From contig NZ_CP093313.1 of the NCBI RefSeq assembly GCF_025264625.1, forward strand, positions 2,356,001 through 2,420,000: DNA of 64,000 nucleotides, read 5' to 3'. How positions within the stretch are numbered: the first letter of the stretch is position 1; every line of letters starts with the position of its first letter. Made by a program: the position numbers and the translations under genes. Positions 59,880 to 64,000 of this stretch are shown one piece after another. The stretch is from Occallatibacter riparius (lineage in GTDB: Bacteria; Acidobacteriota; Terriglobia; Terriglobales; Acidobacteriaceae). The notes beneath the pieces were generated by a model that saw only the letters and a program-made list of their open reading frames with translations, was not told the DNA's origin and made no database searches.

Positions 59880-60233
59880 TCAGGATCGGCCGCAATTCGG
59901 CCGGGCCAGCGAGGCGAGTCCTTCGGCTATGGCCTCCAGCACATGAGGCTTTATCGACAGGAACGCGAACTTGCCTTCGCGCCGTACGTCGATGAGGCCG
60001 CTGGTGTGAAGCTCTTTTATGTGATGGGAGAGCGTGGCCGGGGCAATCGCCAGCGCCTCCATCGCTTCACTGCAGCCGAGGGGGCACTGCGAACGTGCAA
60101 TGCGCTCCAGCAGCTCGAAGCGCTTGGGGTCGGCGAGTGCTTTCAGGATGGAGGTGCGCTGCGCGCGTGTGAGGCGCGGCGTTTTCCCGGCTTGCGGAGT
60201 TTCACTTGCAGCGGATTTGGCCCTTGGCGTCAT
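59880..60233 (-). CDS. ArsR-family winged-helix regulator
   Basis: 117 residues. RTSILKALADPKRFELLERIARSQCPLGCSEAMEALAIAPATLSHHIKELHTSGLIDVRREGKFAFLSI is the ArsR winged-helix domain. The ELCVCDL metal-binding signature is absent; CPLGC holds two Cys in a different place. It probably controls the SDR gene downstream, or itself. It lies between the multicopper-oxidase pieces and the SDR. Confidence 0.85.
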   Translation of the reverse strand: MTPRAKSAASETPQAGKTPRLTRAQRTSILKALADPKRFELLERIARSQCPLGCSEAMEALAIAPATLSHHIKELHTSGLIDVRREGKFAFLSIKPHVLEAIAEGLASLARPNCGRS

Positions 60234-60292
60234 GTGCTCTTGGTATTGGATTCAGATTATCGCAGCGCGGACGCCAAGCCCCGGCTTGTCCG

Positions 60293-61470
60293 CTAGCGAG
60301 CCTTGACCTCGTACCGCGCCACCATGCCGGCCAGCATATGGTCGCTGATATGGCAGTGATAGAGCCAGATGCCCGCCGCATCGGGATTCATGTCCGCGGT
60401 GATCATTTGTGCGGACGTAACCGCTAGAACGTCGGTCCGCTGGCCGTCGACGAGGACGGTATTGCCGTGCCAGTGGGGCGTGTGTGCGTTGTTGAAGTCG
60501 CCCAGAGTGGTTACATACCAGCGCACGTGGTCGCCCTTGCGCATTGTCATCATGGGCATGTTGCCGAAGATGTAGCCATTGATGGACCACTTGGTGTTCG
60601 TGGAGATGAACCCGGTGTTGGCGACGGGCGTATTGAAACCTGTCGCGGTTAGCAGGCCGGGTTCGTCCTTCTTCACACCCTTGGGATCATGCAGTGAGCC
60701 TGGATGTTTTCGTCCAGATACCAGCTCTGATTTTCATTGACTGCAATAAACATCGTGACAAATTCGTGCTCGATTCCCTTCGGGCGTCCGTCCGGCAGCG
60801 CTTCTCCTAGCCGCGTGACGACGAAGCCGCCGAACAGGCCTGAGGCGACGTCGCGAATCTCGTCGCAATGGGAGTGGTAGAGCCAGAAGATGGAGCTGGG
60901 GTCTCTCGGCCCTGGACCGGCGCGCTCGGGGATTTGCCAGGTATAGGTATGGGTTGCGCCGGGAGCGACACAGCCATCCTCTTTGTCTTTCCCCGCGGTC
61001 GAATCATTGTAGTCAGCGCCTTCCGAGTCCTTTTCATAGAGCACGCCGTGGGGATGCATGCTGTACGGATGCGTGGCATGGTTCCGGAAGATGATTTTGA
61101 ATGTGTCTCCCACCTCGCCATGGAAGATGGGGCCCATCATGCCGAGGTACTGATCTTCAGCACTGCGAGGCTTGAGAGTCGTGAAAGTGGCGTCGGTGTA
61201 CTCGCGATACACGGCCTTCTTGTTAACGCGGCCGATCTGGTGCGGACCAGACTCTGTGAAGCCCTTGGCCACTGGATCGAAATCCATGCCCATGGCCTCG
61301 TCACGGCCTGAGGGCGCGTAGTCCCAATTCACTTCGTCGGCAGCGACGTAGTAGGTGCGTGTCTTTCCGGTTTCCGGCGGAGCCTGTGCCTTGAGCGTGA
61401 GCGATGATGCAGCCAGGTAGATGAGGGCCAGGGAAGACACAGATTTCAGTGCAAGATTTTTGCAGCGCAT
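60293..61470 (-). pseudogene. Multicopper oxidase split by a frameshift
   Basis: Two overlapping frames make one enzyme. The first part (61470-60673) has a signal peptide and the N-terminal cupredoxin motifs SMHPHGVLY (copper HxH) and FWLYHSHCDE. It stops after NENQSWYLDENIQ at a TGA. The second (60676-60293) resumes with KKDEPG and contains HTPHWHGNTV and WLYHCHISDHMLAGM, the type-1 and trinuclear copper ligands. The frames meet near 60676-60690 and a one-base indel would rejoin them into a protein of about 390 residues. The GTGA overlap could in principle couple two polypeptides, but neither alone carries all four copper-binding motifs. Confidence 0.72.
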
Positions 61471-61629
61471 GAGCGAGCCCCTCGGGAGAATCAACGTGCG
61501 GTTCTGTTACAGGGGAACGGATGGGGATGGACGCAAGTCTGCTCGGCAGACAATCTTCTTCACCTGGGGATCGTGAGCCGGATTCGAAATGATGTTCCGC
61601 GGGCGTGTCAAGGAGAAATGCGGCTAGGT

Positions 61630-62559
61630 TTACTGAGGCTTCACCGCGATCCCCAGCAGCGTCTGGAACTGTGGGGCGTCTGGGTCGCGGTCGACGACAG
61701 CGACTTCGGGCTTGCTGAAGCCAGCTTCCGTCAGCATCTGCTCCAGCTCCGCTTCGCCGAAGCCTAACCATTCGTCGGCGTAGAGCTCGCGGGCTTCCTC
61801 GAAGCGGTGCTTCGCCAGATCGAGGACCACCACGCGGCCTCCGGCCTTGAGGATCCGGAACGCCTCTGCGAGGGCGCGCTTGGGATGCAGCGCGTGATGC
61901 AGCGATTGCGAGAAGAACGCGAGCTCCACGCTGCCCGACTCGATCGGCAGCTCTTCCACGTCGCCCTGACGGAAATCGACATTCCGCACGCCCTGCCGGG
62001 CGGCCTGCTCGCGCGCCACTTCCAGCATCTTCGCGGAACTGTCGACGGCGATCACGTGCTGTGCGGTCTGCGAGAACAGGAGCGCCAGGCTCCCGTCGCC
62101 GGCGCCCAGATCGGCCACCGTCGTCGGCGGCAGCAGGCGGAGCAGCGCCACCACCAGGCTCTTCCACGATTTGCCAGGGACGTAGTCCTTGCCCAGCCGT
62201 CCCGCCATCTCGTCGAAGAAGCTGCGCATCCGTTCCTGGCGCTTCTTCACGACGCGACGCATCTCCGCCTGGTCCGCCGCGGCCTCCGGGACCTCTTTGT
62301 CGGCCAGAGCCAGCATCGCTGTCAGCAGGCCATCGCCGCCGCCAGGCAAAATCCGGTAAAGGCTGCTCTTGCCGGCCTTGCGGTCTTCGACGAGGCCTGC
62401 CTGCTTCAACTGCGCCAGATGGGACGAAATCGTGCTCTGCCCCAGAGTCAGGATCTCCTGGAGCTCGGCCACCGACAGCTCTTCCTCCTCTAGAACCAGC
62501 AGGATACGCAGCCGGGTGGGATCGGCTGCCGCGCGCAATGTTTTCAGGATTGACGTCAT
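61630..62559 (-). CDS. ArsR-type regulator fused to SAM-dependent methyltransferase domain
   Basis: 309 residues. An ArsR winged helix (about 1-90: LRAAADPTRLRILLVLEEEELSVAELQEILTLGQSTISSHLAQL) is followed by a class I methyltransferase fold (about 130-305) with the SAM motif VADLGAGDGSLALLF and later DFRQGDVEELPIESGSVELAF. It is divergent from ahcY. SahR, an S-adenosylhomocysteine-responsive ArsR-family regulator of methionine-cycle genes in Proteobacteria, is the closest known concept. ATG 62559 is preferred because the in-frame ATG at 62577 lies inside a repeat that may be its operator; neither has a good ribosome site. Confidence 0.8.
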   Translation of the reverse strand: MTSILKTLRAAADPTRLRILLVLEEEELSVAELQEILTLGQSTISSHLAQLKQAGLVEDRKAGKSSLYRILPGGGDGLLTAMLALADKEVPEAAADQAEMRRVVKKRQERMRSFFDEMAGRLGKDYVPGKSWKSLVVALLRLLPPTTVADLGAGDGSLALLFSQTAQHVIAVDSSAKMLEVAREQAARQGVRNVDFRQGDVEELPIESGSVELAFFSQSLHHALHPKRALAEAFRILKAGGRVVVLDLAKHRFEEARELYADEWLGFGEAELEQMLTEAGFSKPEVAVVDRDPDAPQFQTLLGIAVKPQ

Positions 62560-62574
62560 GGCTTGCTTCTGGTA

Positions 62575-62589
62575 CATATCAACATATCA
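62575..62589. promoter_or_regulatory. Tandem CATATCA repeat between the ArsR-methyltransferase gene and ahcY
   Basis: CATATCA occurs at 62575-62581 and again at 62583-62589, period eight. It lies about 85 nt before ahcY and at the start of the divergent regulator gene. It is a candidate binding site for that regulator; the repeat is short and may be chance. Confidence 0.4.
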
Positions 62590-62673
62590 CGATTGGTCGA
62601 TGGAAAGCTCTAAAGCAAGGAAGCTGGATCCGGCCAGACAGCAGATTTTGAGAGCAGAAGAGAGGGTTTTGAG

Positions 62674-64000
62674 ATGGCAACAACGCTGGAAATCACGGCA
62701 GCCGATTACAAAGTGGCAGACATGTCCCTGGCCGACTGGGGCCGGAAGGAGATCGCGATCGCCGAGCACGAGATGCCCGGCCTGATGGCCATCCGCAACA
62801 AGTACGCCGCCGAGAAGCCCCTGGCAGGCGTCCGCGTCACTGGCTCGCTGCACATGACGATTCAGACCGCCGTGCTAATCGAGACGTTGACCAGCCTGGG
62901 CGCGGAAGTTCGCTGGGCGAGCTGCAATATCTTCTCCACCCAGGACCATGCGGCCGCGGCAATTGCCGCCGCCGGCGTGCCGGTGTTCGCCTGGAAGGGC
63001 GAGACGCTGGAAGAGTACTGGGACTGCACCTTTGCGGCGCTGAGCCACAAGGGCGGCAAGGGCCCGCAGCTCGTAGTCGACGATGGCGGAGACGTCACCC
63101 TGCTCATCCACAAAGGCTACGAGCTCGAAAACGGCGACGGCTGGGTCAACACTCCCAGCGGCAACCACGAAGAGCAGGTGATCAAGGACCTGCTGAAACG
63201 TGTTTACGCGGGAGATCCGCAGCACTGGCACAAGGTTGTGAAGGAGTGGCGCGGCGTGTCTGAGGAGACGACCACGGGTGTGCACCGCCTCTACCAGATG
63301 GTGGAGAAGGGCAAGCTGCTGGTGCCCGCCATCAACGTCAACGACTCGGTGACCAAGTCCAAGTTCGACAACCTCTACGGCTGCCGCGAGTCGCTGGCCG
63401 ACGGCATCAAACGCGCCACCGACGTGATGGTCGCCGGCAAGGTTGCTGTCATCTGCGGCTACGGCGACGTGGGTAAGGGCTGCGCGCACTCGCTGCGGGG
63501 CATGGGCGCACGCGTGATCGTGACGGAGATCGATCCGATCAATGCGCTGCAGGCCGCCATGGAAGGATTTGAGGTCACGACGCTTGAGGACACGCTGGGC
63601 CGCGGCGACATCTACGTTACCTGCACTGGCAACGTGGACATCATCACCCTCGAGCATATGCACAAGATGAAGGACCAGGCCATTGTGTGCAACATCGGCC
63701 ACTTCGACAACGAAATCCAGATGGACCGGCTGAACGGCGACAAGACCGCCACGAAGATCAACATCAAGCCGCAGGTGGATAAGTACCACTTCGAAGACGG
63801 ACACGAGATCTTCATCCTGGCCGAGGGCCGCCTGGTGAACCTGGGCTGCGCGACGGGGCATCCGAGCTTCGTGATGTCGAACAGCTTCGCCAACCAGACG
63901 CTGGCCCAGATCGATCTGTGGAAGAACAAGGACACCTACAAGATCGCGGTCTACACGCTGCCCAAGAAGCTGGACGAGGAAGTGGCTCGGCTGCACCTTG
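62674..64000 (+). CDS. ahcY: Adenosylhomocysteinase, 3' end outside the window
   Basis: About 442 residues are present without a stop; the family length is roughly 470-480. It hydrolyses S-adenosylhomocysteine to adenosine and homocysteine. [31 protein letters not shown], the bacterial-type insertion near residue 150, [21 protein letters not shown] and the NAD motif [12 protein letters not shown] are all present. ATG 62674 is preceded by GAGAGGG. The divergent ArsR-methyltransferase regulator probably controls it; an adenosine deaminase elsewhere in the window could clear its product. Confidence 0.95.
   Translation, partial: MATTLEITAADYKVADMSLADWGRKEIAIAEHEMPGLMAIRNKYAAEKPLAGVRVTGSLHMTIQTAVLIETLTSLGAEVRWASCNIFSTQDHAAAAIAAAGVPVFAWKGETLEEYWDCTFAALSHKGGKGPQLVVDDGGDVTLLIHKGYELENGDGWVNTPSGNHEEQVIKDLLKRVYAGDPQHWHKVVKEWRGVSEETTTGVHRLYQMVEKGKLLVPAINVNDSVTKSKFDNLYGCRESLADGIKRATDVMVAGKVAVICGYGDVGKGCAHSLRGMGARVIVTEIDPINALQAAMEGFEVTTLEDTLGRGDIYVTCTGNVDIITLEHMHKMKDQAIVCNIGHFDNEIQMDRLNGDKTATKINIKPQVDKYHFEDGHEIFILAEGRLVNLGCATGHPSFVMSNSFANQTLAQIDLWKNKDTYKIAVYTLPKKLDEEVARLHL

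Noticed and set aside
62590..62673. SAH riboswitch in the ahcY leader
   Set aside because: The short leader shows no recognisable conserved SAH riboswitch core; a protein regulator is encoded next door instead.

Overview
The window reads as a chromosomal segment of a high-GC, Gram-negative soil-type bacterium, most likely an Acidobacteriota of the class Terriglobia (Acidobacteriales). That assignment is an inference from gene content: a plant-like GDP-mannose 3,5-epimerase, a large Wzx/Wzy exopolysaccharide locus, DUF4870 and zinc-ribbon membrane proteins, a pyrR-pyrB-pyrC operon, KdsB and a Wza-type export protein. No rRNA or taxonomic marker was compared.

The first 23 kb is one long plus-strand surface-polysaccharide locus. 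It opens with the C-terminus of a polysaccharide export protein and a GDP-mannose 3,5-epimerase, followed by a WecG/TagA glycosyltransferase. Positions 2407-10378 hold a dense, partly overlapping run: two Gfo/Idh/MocA oxidoreductases, an aldo/keto-reductase-like barrel without a recognisable catalytic tetrad, a DUF115-type protein, a GmhA-like sugar-phosphate isomerase, a hydratase/FAH-fold enzyme, an inositol-monophosphatase-like phosphatase, a NeuA/KdsB-like cytidylyltransferase and a D-2-hydroxyacid dehydrogenase. I read this as a pathway to an unidentified CMP-activated sugar acid. Two glycosyltransferases and a CDP-6-deoxyhexose module follow (RfbF, RfbG, an RmlC-like epimerase and an SDR whose catalytic lysine is replaced). 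Then come a Wzx flippase, an acetyltransferase, two membrane acyltransferases and a Wzy-like polymerase. A secreted beta-helix protein lies on the minus strand beside a tRNA-Pro(GGG) gene, which marks the apparent end of the locus.

From 25.8 kb onward the sequence is richer in GC and mostly housekeeping: YggX, RNase R, ThiL, an M23 peptidase, a GH5 glycosidase, a lactone-oxidase-like flavoprotein, pyrR/pyrB/pyrC, a mutL - winged-helix protein - cmk run, TrmO, adenosine deaminase, a TetR/PdxI-like divergent pair, a class A PBP, an S41-family protein that lacks its catalytic residues, an EAL-PAS protein, tRNA-Met(CAT), KdsB, Ada, an SDR with an ArsR regulator, a frameshifted multicopper oxidase, an ArsR-methyltransferase fusion, and finally ahcY, cut by the window end.

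The most promising signals are the CMP-sugar-acid sub-cluster, the predicted catalytically dead S41 protein, the ArsR-methyltransferase/ahcY divergent pair with a tandem repeat at the promoter, and two sites carrying paired 15-nt inverted repeats with the same 6-3-6 layout. Two genes (a SnoaL-like protein and the multicopper oxidase) are split by apparent frameshifts. I saw no insertion sequence, prophage or CRISPR array.
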